NCBI RefSeq assembly: GCF_900111365.1
Contig: NZ_FOGZ01000007.1
Location: forward strand, 1 to 64,000
Source: Propionibacterium cyclohexanicum
Lineage (GTDB): Bacteria; Actinomycetota; Actinomycetes; Propionibacteriales; Propionibacteriaceae
DNA: 64,000 bases
Direction: 5' to 3'
Shown: one piece after another, positions 10,562-18,196 of the stretch
How the letters are laid out: each line of letters opens with the position of its first letter
Numbering within the stretch: position 1 is the stretch's first letter
Program-made: the position numbers and the translations under genes
The notes under the pieces: generated by a model
Seen by the model: only the letters and a program-made list of their open reading frames with translations
What the model was told of the DNA's origin: nothing
Database searches by the model: none

Positions 10562-11623
10562 GTGAGTGCCCCCGCAACCGTCCGCGATGCACAGCCTCGC
10601 GATGTCCCGGCCATCGTCGAAATCCACAATGCGCAGGGCGTGGCGGGCACCGCGAGCTATCGGCGAGAGCCGAGCACGCTGGCCGGGCGGCTGGGCTGGC
10701 TCGCATCTCAGGTGGAGGCCGGGCTTCCTGTCCTCGTGGCATGTGCGGACGAGCGGGTGGTGGGCTTCGCCAGCTTCGGTCCCTTTCGAGACGAGGAGGG
10801 CTACGACCGCACTGTCGAGCACAGCGTCTATGTGGCGGCCGGCTGGGAGCACCGCGGCCTCGGACGCGCACTCATGTCCGAGCTGATCCGGCGCGCACGC
10901 CGTCAGACAGTGCACGCCATGGTCGGCGTCATCGATGCCGACAACGAGTCGAGCCGCCGCTTCCATCGCGAGCTCGGATTCGTCGAACAAGGCCAGTTCA
11001 CCGAGCTGGGGCACAAGTTCGGACGCTGGCTCGACGTGGTCTACTGCGTCAAGCTGCTCGACGAGGCTGCCGCCCCCGGCGATGAGCCAGGGCACAGCGT
11101 GCCACCGGTTCCACGGCTGGCCGAGCACCCACAAGCCGGGGATCTGGCGGCCAAGGAGGTGCTGAGCTGGGAGCTGTTCGGGCGGGCGCAGCGCGAACTG
11201 GCTGCCCAGATCGCCGCATCCGGTTTCCGGCCCGAGATCATCGTCGCGGTGGCGCGCGGTGGCCTCATCCCGGCCGGTGCACTGAGCTATGCCCTCGACG
11301 TGAAGCTGAGCGACGCCATGAATGTCGAGTTCTACACGGGCGTGGGGATCACACTGCCTGATCCGGTGCTGCTCGCCCCCCTGCTCGACACGGGCTCCAT
11401 GGCAGGCAAGAGACTGCTCGTGGTCGACGATGTGGTGGATACGGGGCGCACCATGCAGCTGGTGATGAGACAGCTGCGCGGCTTCGGCGCCAAGGTGCGC
11501 AGTGCCGTGCTCTATGCCAAGCCCACAACGGTGGTGTTGCCGGACTACCTGTGGCGGCGCACCGACCGCTGGATCGTCTTCCCGTGGTCGGCGCTACCAC
11601 CGGTGTCCACTCCCAGCGCCTGA
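10562..11623 (+). CDS. GNAT acetyltransferase fused to a phosphoribosyltransferase
   Basis: A two-domain protein of 353 residues. Residues about 6-165 are a GNAT domain close to phosphinothricin-type N-acetyltransferases (VRDAQPRDVPAIVEIHN at the start, acetyl-CoA loop RGLGRA at 98-103, SRRFHRELGFVEQG). Residues about 196-345 are a type I phosphoribosyltransferase of the xanthine/guanine or orotate-like fold, with the PRPP-binding motif VVDDVVDTGRT (287-297) and VAVARGGLIPAG (228-239) supplying the pyrophosphate loop. A Pro-rich linker joins them. Both domains look intact, and no stop or frameshift separates them. The substrates are unknown, and I do not know this pairing as a standard architecture. 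It is transcribed divergently from tkt. Confidence 0.85.
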   Translation: MSAPATVRDAQPRDVPAIVEIHNAQGVAGTASYRREPSTLAGRLGWLASQVEAGLPVLVACADERVVGFASFGPFRDEEGYDRTVEHSVYVAAGWEHRGLGRALMSELIRRARRQTVHAMVGVIDADNESSRRFHRELGFVEQGQFTELGHKFGRWLDVVYCVKLLDEAAAPGDEPGHSVPPVPRLAEHPQAGDLAAKEVLSWELFGRAQRELAAQIAASGFRPEIIVAVARGGLIPAGALSYALDVKLSDAMNVEFYTGVGITLPDPVLLAPLLDTGSMAGKRLLVVDDVVDTGRTMQLVMRQLRGFGAKVRSAVLYAKPTTVVLPDYLWRRTDRWIVFPWSALPPVSTPSA

Positions 11624-11636
11624 GAGCCCGCATCGC

Positions 11637-12917
11637 TCAGTCTTCGTCGCGCTGCGACAAGGCGCCCTCGAAGCCGCCCTGCGACGAGGCACCCTCGAAG
11701 TCGCGCTGTGACGAGGCACCCTTAAAGGCCAGGGCGGCCAGCAGGGCTGCTTGATCGCCCAGCACCGCGTCGTTGTAGCGAGCCAGGGGCGAGTGCAGTT
11801 GCGGTGCACCGGCCGGGTCCACCCCCTCGGGCAGGGCACCGAAGAAGAAGAAGGCGCCAGGCACCTGCTCCAGGACATAGCTGAAGTCCTCGCTGGCCAT
11901 CACGGGATGTTCCATGCCCACGACACGCTCGGCGCCGAACAGCTCCTGCGCAGTTGCGGCCGCGATCCGGGCGGCCCGCGGATCGTTGATCGTCGTCGGG
12001 CAGTTCACCCGGAAACCTGCCTCGACCTCGCAGCGATGGGCTGCGGCAACCGCCCTCGCAAGCTCGACGCTGCGCCGGGCGAAGCGCTCGGTGGCCTCGC
12101 GCGACACTGCCCTCACGGTGGCTCCAAGGCTGGCGGTGTCGTGGATGACATTGATCGCCTCACCGGCCCGCAGCTGGGTGACGGTGCACACGACCGGGTC
12201 GAAGACACTGAATTCCCTGGTCACCAGGTTCTGCAGCTGTTGACCGAGGTCGAGCACGGCCGGCACCGGGTCGATGGCGGCATGCGGGGCGGAACCATGC
12301 CCGCCCGAGCCGGTGAAGGTGGCGGTGAACTGGCAGTTGCTGGCCATCTGGGCCCCCTGGCTGATGTGCACGGTGCCTGCCGGATAGGGCATCTCGTGCA
12401 GGCCCCAGGCCACCACAGGGCGCTCGCCCGTGGCGTCGAGCAGCCCCTGCTCCAGCATGAGACGCGCCCCGGCCGGCGTCTCCTCGTTGGGCTGGAACAT
12501 GAACAGCACCGTTCCGGCGATCTGCTCGCGCAGCTGGCTGAGGATCTTCACTGCGCCCACCATGCCGGACATGTGCAGATCGTGACCGCAGGCGTGCATC
12601 GCCCCATTGCTGGACGCGAAGCTCTCGCCGGACTGCTCGGTCACCGGCAGGGCGTCCATGTCGGCGCGCAGCAGCACGGTCGGTCCGGGCCGCCCGCCGC
12701 GCAAGGTGGCCCAGAAGCCGCTCACCCCGTCGAGGGGGTGGATCTCCAGCGGAAGACCCTTGAGCGCCGCCAGCAGGCGAGCCTGGGTTCTCGGAAGCTC
12801 GAAGGCCAGTTCGGGGATCTGGTGCAGCTCCCGCCGCAGCGCGATGAGTTCGCTGCTCAGGGCAGCTCCCATCGCCACGAAATCAGGTGTGGAGTCTTCG
12901 CGGGTATCGCTGTGCAT
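11637..12917 (-). CDS. M20 family amidohydrolase (hippurate/N-acyl-amino-acid hydrolase type)
   Basis: Zinc-dependent peptidase-family M20D amidohydrolase of 426 residues, probably cleaving N-acylated amino acids or small peptides in the cytoplasm. Typical motifs are HQIPELAFE (32-40), LRADMDALPV (83-92), HACGHDLHM (108-116) with the metal-binding Cys110/His112, FQPNEE (141-146) and GLHEMP (172-177). ASEDFSYVLEQVPGAFFFFG near the C-terminus carries a further ligand region. The start is ATG 12917. The last 30 residues are an oddity: an ASSQ-(R/G)-x-FEG repeat encoded by three 27-bp units. It converges with the GNAT-PRTase gene 13 bp away. Confidence 0.9.
   Translation of the reverse strand: MHSDTREDSTPDFVAMGAALSSELIALRRELHQIPELAFELPRTQARLLAALKGLPLEIHPLDGVSGFWATLRGGRPGPTVLLRADMDALPVTEQSGESFASSNGAMHACGHDLHMSGMVGAVKILSQLREQIAGTVLFMFQPNEETPAGARLMLEQGLLDATGERPVVAWGLHEMPYPAGTVHISQGAQMASNCQFTATFTGSGGHGSAPHAAIDPVPAVLDLGQQLQNLVTREFSVFDPVVCTVTQLRAGEAINVIHDTASLGATVRAVSREATERFARRSVELARAVAAAHRCEVEAGFRVNCPTTINDPRAARIAAATAQELFGAERVVGMEHPVMASEDFSYVLEQVPGAFFFFGALPEGVDPAGAPQLHSPLARYNDAVLGDQAALLAALAFKGASSQRDFEGASSQGGFEGALSQRDED
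11649..11729. repeat. Three 27-bp tandem repeats in the M20 gene 3' end
   Basis: Units 11649-11675, 11676-11702 and 11703-11729 share the core CTGCGACGAGGCACCCTCGA with a few changes. The period is a multiple of three, so length variation would add or remove nine residues without breaking the reading frame. Confidence 0.85.
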
Positions 12918-12987
12918 ACCGCCATGGTCGCACCTGGGGTCCGGCGGGCGGACGGCTCGGCCGCACAGTGGGTGGGAGAATGCCGAT

Positions 12988-14076
12988 ATGACAGCCGCCG
13001 ATTCGGCCGATGGCTGGGGTGGCTGGCGCTCGGCGCGCTGCGTGGGCTCGGGGCGCCAGGCATTGGCCCTGGTGGCCCGCTGGTGCCGCGCCCACGCCAT
13101 GACGACGGCCCTGTTACCGGCCTATCACTGCGAGACCATGGCGTTGCCCTTCTGGCTCGAGGCGATGGCCGTGCGTGCCGTTCCAGTGGACCATCAGTTG
13201 CGCACCGATCCCAGGGCGCTGGCGCGGGCCCTGGCGCAGGAGCCCTCTCCCGTCGTCATCCTCATCTGCCGGACCGGCGCCATCGACGTGGCACCGGGCC
13301 TGGTGGAGGTGCTCCGCAGGGCTCGCGCCGCCGGACATCTCGTCGTCGAGGACGCCACGCACTGCCTGCTCGATGAACTGGTGAATCCGGCTCCCGCACT
13401 GCCGGCCGACATCCGGATGGCCAGCCTGCGCAAGCTCCTCCCGGTGCCCGAAGGCGCCTGGATCGCCACATCGCCCGACGCCGCGGCAGCTGCTGGTGCC
13501 CGCCACGGCGCCGGGATCGACCTTGGCCCGCTGCCTGGGCGCCGGACCTGCCACGAGCAGATGACTCTTGGGGGCGCGCGCCTGCTGCGCGAGCAGCAGC
13601 TGTGGGCACAGCGCGAACAGCTGCCCGAGCGCGGCGGCAAGGGGGCGCCCGGCGCGACGCACGCGCTGCGGCTGGCCATCGCCGCAGCTGACGAGGCATT
13701 CGATGCAGCCCTGGCACCGGCCGCACCCGCGCCCGGAACGCTCGCCGCCCTGGCGTCTTTGGATCTGCTCCACTGGGCTCGGCGCTGGCGCGACGCCAAT
13801 GCGCAGTTCTGCGCCCTGCTGGGTCCACAGCTGGGGGCACTCAACCCTGGGCGGGCCTGCTTTCCGCTGCTGCGGCACCAACTGGCCAGCCAGATCGACG
13901 AAGAACTGGGCAGGCGAGGCGCCTTCGCGCCTCAGTACTGGCCTCGGCCGAGCTGGTTTCGCGCCGATGCCGGCTGGCCCGAGGATGTCCTCAGCATCGA
14001 CATCCGGCCCGACCAGTCCTGCCACCGGGCAGCGGCGCTGGCCGACATCGTGCACGCCGCCGTGCGGGGCGGCTGA
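12988..14076 (+). CDS. DegT/DnrJ/EryC1-like PLP aminotransferase-fold protein
   Basis: A 362-residue protein with fold-type I PLP features. GSGRQALALVARW at residues 26-38 resembles the N-terminal Gly/Ser-Ala phosphate region; VVEDATHCLLDE has the Asp that contacts the cofactor nitrogen; and ASLRKLLPVPEGAWIAT contains the expected Schiff-base Lys. The best family match I can make is the sugar aminotransferase DegT group, but large parts are divergent and Ala-rich. Substrate and pathway are unknown. It diverges from the M20 gene with only 70 bp between the starts, so the two may share regulation. Confidence 0.65.
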   Translation: MTAADSADGWGGWRSARCVGSGRQALALVARWCRAHAMTTALLPAYHCETMALPFWLEAMAVRAVPVDHQLRTDPRALARALAQEPSPVVILICRTGAIDVAPGLVEVLRRARAAGHLVVEDATHCLLDELVNPAPALPADIRMASLRKLLPVPEGAWIATSPDAAAAAGARHGAGIDLGPLPGRRTCHEQMTLGGARLLREQQLWAQREQLPERGGKGAPGATHALRLAIAAADEAFDAALAPAAPAPGTLAALASLDLLHWARRWRDANAQFCALLGPQLGALNPGRACFPLLRHQLASQIDEELGRRGAFAPQYWPRPSWFRADAGWPEDVLSIDIRPDQSCHRAAALADIVHAAVRGG

Positions 14077-14106
14077 GCTGGGCTCATCGATCGTCCGCCC
14101 AGCCGA

Positions 14107-15117
14107 TCAGGCCACCCGCAGCCTGATCCGTCCAGCGATCCGGGCCCGGAAATCGACGCAGCGTGCCGAGACGATGTCCCCATCGGCCTGGACAGCCACC
14201 GGTTCGGGCGAATGGACCTGAATGGTGGGCCCTTGGGCATAATCCAGGCCCGGCACCCGGGCAGGGCTGCCGAACAGCCCCTTGACCGCGATACCGGCCC
14301 ACTCATCGGGCCGCTGCGGCGCCACGGCGACGACGTCGAGCAGCCCGTCGTCCATCCGGGCCTGTTCGGCGAGCAGCACTCCGCCAGGCACGATATGAGC
14401 GCCAGGAACCAGCGGTGTGTTGGTCGCGAGCACTGTCCAGTGCCGTCCCGTCTGCCAGTGATCCGTGTCCACCCGCCAGCTCATGGGCCGGGGTCTGCGC
14501 AGCACCTGGCCCAGCCCCACCACCCCATAGGCCGCCGGGCCGAGGAGCTTCTTGAGAGTTCGCGAGGTGGCTCGGACCGTCTCGGCGTCACGGCCGATCC
14601 CGGCCATACAGCAGAACAGCGCGGGCCCGGTGGTCCGGCCGGTGTCCTCGGTGCACACGACCTCTCCGACGTCGATGTCGAGGAGTCTGCCCGCGATGGC
14701 TGCGCCCACCTGGTCGGCCAGGGACCCCGGCGCCAGGCCGAGTGCCGCGGCGAGAACGTTCCCCGAGCCCACCGGAATGATGCCCAGGGGAATGGGGCTG
14801 CCCAGCAGTTCGGGAAGGACCTGGCGTATCGTCCCGTCGCCGCCGGCCACCACCACGAGATCCGCGCCGCGCTCGATGAGGCGTACCGCCTGCAGATGGC
14901 CGGGGTCAGCGAGCGAGGTGAACTCCACGAGCAGGCGGGCGTGCAGCTGTGCTGCGATGTCTTGGGCCATCGACACGATCCGGCCGGGCCGCGAGGCCAA
15001 TGAGTGCATGATGAGCCCCACGCAGCGCGGGCTGTCAGCGCGACGCGGATCGGCCAGCGTGGGGCGCCGGCGGGTGGCGGGAAGACGCACGTCGGCGAGG
15101 ACCGAGTTCCTAGTCAT
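14107..15117 (-). CDS. Diacylglycerol/lipid kinase family protein
   Basis: A 336-residue member of the DagK/sphingosine-kinase/YegS family, which phosphorylates diacylglycerol or related lipids with ATP. The nucleotide-binding GGDGT is at 92-96 and is followed by the conserved PLGIIPVGSGNVLAAALG (110-127), where GSGN replaces the more common GTGN. The C-terminal beta-rich part includes FCCMAGIGRDAETV and VQADGDIV, as expected. ATG 15117 is selected; an in-frame GTG 15 bases upstream is possible. A role in membrane phospholipid turnover is inferred from the family. It is divergent from the exopolysaccharide cassette. Confidence 0.85.
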   Translation of the reverse strand: MTRNSVLADVRLPATRRRPTLADPRRADSPRCVGLIMHSLASRPGRIVSMAQDIAAQLHARLLVEFTSLADPGHLQAVRLIERGADLVVVAGGDGTIRQVLPELLGSPIPLGIIPVGSGNVLAAALGLAPGSLADQVGAAIAGRLLDIDVGEVVCTEDTGRTTGPALFCCMAGIGRDAETVRATSRTLKKLLGPAAYGVVGLGQVLRRPRPMSWRVDTDHWQTGRHWTVLATNTPLVPGAHIVPGGVLLAEQARMDDGLLDVVAVAPQRPDEWAGIAVKGLFGSPARVPGLDYAQGPTIQVHSPEPVAVQADGDIVSARCVDFRARIAGRIRLRVA

Positions 15118-15464
15118 CGGTACATCCGCCACTCCTCGATTGTGCACCTCGACCCTGCACCGCATGCTCGCTACCCTCCTGCCCGGTCCACGAAACGATT
15201 GATTCTTGGGTGTTTCTCCCAGTTCTCAGGAAGCGGAACAGGCTGATCAACTGTTAGTGCATGCTACCGTTACGTCAATTCATGGGCTCCGGCATGGAGC
15301 AATGGGCATCGCCCACGCTACGGATGTATCACGTGTCTCCGGCAGCCGGATCATGGTCTGGAGTCTGGAGATTCTCCTCCCGTCCGGGAGAAGCAGGTAT
15401 TCGACCAAGGGTCCACAGCCTTTCGGCTGTTCATTCACCCCTCGATCGACGGATGTGATGACAC
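15118..15464. promoter_or_regulatory. Long leader/promoter region upstream of the exopolysaccharide cassette
   Basis: No gene is visible in these 347 bases between two divergent genes. The stretch is less GC-rich than its surroundings. An extended -10-like TGCTACCGT sits near 15262. Two hairpins lie downstream, one formed by CTCC/GGGAG near 15376-15390 and one at 15415-15430. If transcription starts near 15275, the synthase mRNA has a leader of about 190 nt, long enough for a structured regulator. I could not match it to any riboswitch consensus I know. Confidence 0.4.
15415..15430 (+). other. Perfect small hairpin in the synthase leader
   Basis: ACAGCC-TTTC-GGCTGT is a perfect 6-bp stem with a 4-nt loop, 34 nt before the GT2 start codon. 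It could affect translation initiation or mark the end of a structured leader. Confidence 0.45.
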
Positions 15465-17453
15465 GTGTCTTTAGGATTTGAGCAGCACTTCAACGAAGTC
15501 ACCGCGGACGCGATCAGTGCGGAGCGGGAGCGGACGCACCTCATGTATCCGCCGATCATGCGCCTCATCTCGCTGCTCGCCATGATCGGAATCCTTGCCT
15601 ACGCGGTATTTCTTTTCAATCCGATGAATCGCGGCGATGTACTGCCCTATTCGTTGGTCATCATCGCCGAGACAATCCTCATCTTCCATGCCCTGATGGC
15701 CATGTGGATCATCCTTTCCGGGGCCCGGGGCAGCCGGCCGAGCTATTTCTACCCGGTCCAGCGCGCCATGTTCGATCCCGCGGTGATCGGTGCCACTTCG
15801 GCAAACCCTGGCGATCCGCGCAGCTGGCCCATCACGATCGGCGGCCGGGTGCGCTCGGTGGACGTGCTCATCACGGTCTACGGCGAGGCCCTCGACGTCA
15901 TCGAACGGACGGCTCGGGCGGCACTGGACATCAGGGGCCGCCACGGCACGTACATCCTCGACGACGGCGACTCCGACGAGGTGCGCGAGCTGGCGCAGCG
16001 ACTGGGCTGCTCGTATCTGCGCAGGCTCACCCACCATGGGGCGAAGGCGGGAAACCTCAACAGCGCGCTCACCGTGGCCAAGGGCGAATTCTTCGTCATC
16101 GTGGACGCCGACTTCGTGGCGCGCCCGAACCTGCTGGAGGAGACCCTGCCCTTCATGCACGACGACCGGGTGGCCTTCGTCCAGACTCCCCAGGTGTACG
16201 GGAACATGCACAACATTCTGTCGCGGGGCGCCGGATTCATGCAGACGATGTTCTACAAATACATCCAGACCGGCAGGAATCAGTTCAATGCGGCGTTCTG
16301 CGTCGGCACGAATGTCGTGTTCCGGCGCGCTGCTGTCATGGAGATCGGCGGAATGTACACCGGATCCAAGTCAGAGGATGTGTGGACCTCGCTGTTCCTC
16401 CACGAGAAGGGCTGGCGTTCGGTGTACACCCCTATCACGGTGGCCGTCGGCGACGTGCCCGATACAGTGGAGTCGTACAGCAAGCAGCAATTGCGCTGGG
16501 CAACCGGCGGTTTCGAGATCTTGTTCACCCACAACCCGCTCGCACCGCGGCGCACCCTGGATCTGGGCCAGCGCATCATGTACTTCGTGACGGCCAGCTA
16601 TTACCTGCTCGGCATCGCACCGGGACTGCTCATGGCCGTACCTCTGCTCGAGATCTTCTTCGACCTGCATCCTATGAACATGATGTCGGTGACATGGTGG
16701 CAGTGGGCGCTTTTCTATTCCGGTTTCTATGTCTTGCAGATCGCGCTGGCCACCGTGGTGCTCGGGAAGTTCCGCTGGGAGGTGCTGGTGCTGTCGATGT
16801 GCTCGTTCCCGATCTATACCAAGGCACTGTTCAACGGCCTGCTCGGGATCGACACCCGATGGTCGGCCACCGGTGCGCTGCGCAAGCGGGCATCGGCCTT
16901 CAATTTCATGATCCCCCAGATCTACATGTTCGCCATCCTGCTCATCGGTCTGGGCACCTCCATCTGGCGCGACGTCACACTCGGGTTCTTCAATATCGCC
17001 ACGATGTGGCTCGCCATCAATACGGTGGCACTGGGAGCGTTCCTGTCCATCGGGATCCAGGAGTCCGCGGAGGCGCGCGCCCTGGCACGGGGACAACTCG
17101 CACGCGAGCCGCTTCGGCCGGGGGATCCCTTCATCGAGCCGATGCCCGAACTCGATCGCAGTGCCATCGTGCGTGCCAAGGAGTCCATCTCGATGGCGGC
17201 CCAGGAAGGTTCGTGGGCACCCGACGACCACGCCGAGCTCACGGCCGCCGAGGGACACGCGCAGCCCGCGCTCACCGCCGCACCCGGCACGCTCAACAGC
17301 CAAGGAGAGTCGGATCCGCTGCTCAGATCCCACGATGAGGGGCCCCCTCGTAGCGCACCGGAGCACGAAGACCCCGCGTACCGGGGGTCTGGACCGCCCG
17401 ACCAGGGTCACCCCGAACAGCCTTCCGAGTACAGCCCACGAAGGGGGAACTGA
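15465..17453 (+). CDS. Processive family 2 glycosyltransferase (cellulose/curdlan synthase-like)
   Basis: Integral-membrane polysaccharide synthase of 662 residues. Two membrane helices (about 31-52 and 62-84) precede a cytosolic GT-A domain carrying the full D,D,D,QxxRW set: DDG (166-168), DAD (214-216), SED (303-305, the TED equivalent) and QQLRW (341-345). Several more helices follow (about 373-398, 412-434, 437-460, 484-502 and 507-530), then an acidic, Pro-rich tail of about 125 residues. No PilZ domain is visible after the last helix, so direct c-di-GMP control as in BcsA is unlikely. The GTG start has only a weak upstream purine stretch. The next gene follows after 2 bases. The polymer is unproven; the linked GH81 enzyme points to beta-1,3-glucan. 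Confidence 0.88.
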   Translation: MSLGFEQHFNEVTADAISAERERTHLMYPPIMRLISLLAMIGILAYAVFLFNPMNRGDVLPYSLVIIAETILIFHALMAMWIILSGARGSRPSYFYPVQRAMFDPAVIGATSANPGDPRSWPITIGGRVRSVDVLITVYGEALDVIERTARAALDIRGRHGTYILDDGDSDEVRELAQRLGCSYLRRLTHHGAKAGNLNSALTVAKGEFFVIVDADFVARPNLLEETLPFMHDDRVAFVQTPQVYGNMHNILSRGAGFMQTMFYKYIQTGRNQFNAAFCVGTNVVFRRAAVMEIGGMYTGSKSEDVWTSLFLHEKGWRSVYTPITVAVGDVPDTVESYSKQQLRWATGGFEILFTHNPLAPRRTLDLGQRIMYFVTASYYLLGIAPGLLMAVPLLEIFFDLHPMNMMSVTWWQWALFYSGFYVLQIALATVVLGKFRWEVLVLSMCSFPIYTKALFNGLLGIDTRWSATGALRKRASAFNFMIPQIYMFAILLIGLGTSIWRDVTLGFFNIATMWLAINTVALGAFLSIGIQESAEARALARGQLAREPLRPGDPFIEPMPELDRSAIVRAKESISMAAQEGSWAPDDHAELTAAEGHAQPALTAAPGTLNSQGESDPLLRSHDEGPPRSAPEHEDPAYRGSGPPDQGHPEQPSEYSPRRGN

Positions 17454-17455
17454 CG

Positions 17456-18196
17456 ATGACCATCGCAAACCGCCTCAAGCTCGTCATCGGCCTGGTGGTC
17501 ATCCTCCTCATCGGAGGCGCGCTCGTGCTCCTGTTCAACCACCGTCAGGCGCGGGTCACCAGCGAAACGGCCCGGGTGGTCGCCCCCGCGGCCGCCGTCG
17601 GCGCCGCATACGGCGGTGTCGTCACCGACCTGATGGTCAGCGAAGGACAGCGCGTGAGCGTCGGCCAGCCTCTGCTCACCATGGTGAGCCAGGAGTTGAA
17701 GCAGGACATCGCGCTGGGAGCTCAGCCGAGCGACAACATTGCCTTCGCCGTCGACCGGGCGAGCGCGAGCGTCACATACAAGGCCGTACGCGATGGATAC
17801 GTTCACGATCTCAACGCCACGGTGGGTTCCTATCTGTCCGCAGGAGCCCAGCTCGCAACCGTGATTGGCGATGGCGACCGCAGTGTCGAGGCCATCTTCA
17901 GCCTGGACCCGACCCAGTATCAGCGCGTCGAAGTAGGCGCCAGCGCGGAGATCGTGCTGCCCGACAACACGATTCTGGGCGGCACGGTCCGCGACATCTC
18001 GGTGACGACGAGCGAGGGATACCGCACCACCACGCACGTGACCATCGCCTGCGAGGACCTCAACCATCCTCGCTATGCTGCGATGGCCCGGCAGGGCAGC
18101 CCCGTGACAGCGATCGTCTCACTGCGCGACGACGGGTTCCTGGCCGGGCCGACCGACAGCTTCATGAAGTTCCTCACGAAGATAGGTCTGCGGTGA
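17456..18196 (+). CDS. HlyD-like membrane-fusion/adaptor protein
   Basis: A 246-residue protein with one N-terminal membrane helix (about residues 9-28) and a periplasmic-type barrel-sandwich (biotinyl-lipoyl-like) domain split into two halves: GGVVTDLMVSEGQRVSVGQPLLT (Gly/Val-rich, in the 50s-70s) and VRDGYVHDLNATVGSYLSAGAQLATV. A beta-barrel part follows (GASAEIVLPDNTILGGTV). This layout is that of the Alg44/HlyD proteins that accompany polysaccharide synthases. GGGGG lies about 8 nt before ATG 17456. It starts 2 bases after the synthase stop and overlaps the next gene by GTGA, so all three are coupled. Role as an export partner of the synthase is inference. Confidence 0.82.
   Translation: MTIANRLKLVIGLVVILLIGGALVLLFNHRQARVTSETARVVAPAAAVGAAYGGVVTDLMVSEGQRVSVGQPLLTMVSQELKQDIALGAQPSDNIAFAVDRASASVTYKAVRDGYVHDLNATVGSYLSAGAQLATVIGDGDRSVEAIFSLDPTQYQRVEVGASAEIVLPDNTILGGTVRDISVTTSEGYRTTTHVTIACEDLNHPRYAAMARQGSPVTAIVSLRDDGFLAGPTDSFMKFLTKIGLR

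Noticed and set aside
11751-13376. Plus-strand 541-codon frame opposite the M20 gene
   Set aside because: Antisense shadow without motifs; the M20 motifs on the minus strand are complete.
15118-15464. c-di-GMP or ydaO-type riboswitch before the synthase
   Set aside because: Compared by eye with the consensus sequences I know and found no match; the region is left as a structured leader of unknown type.
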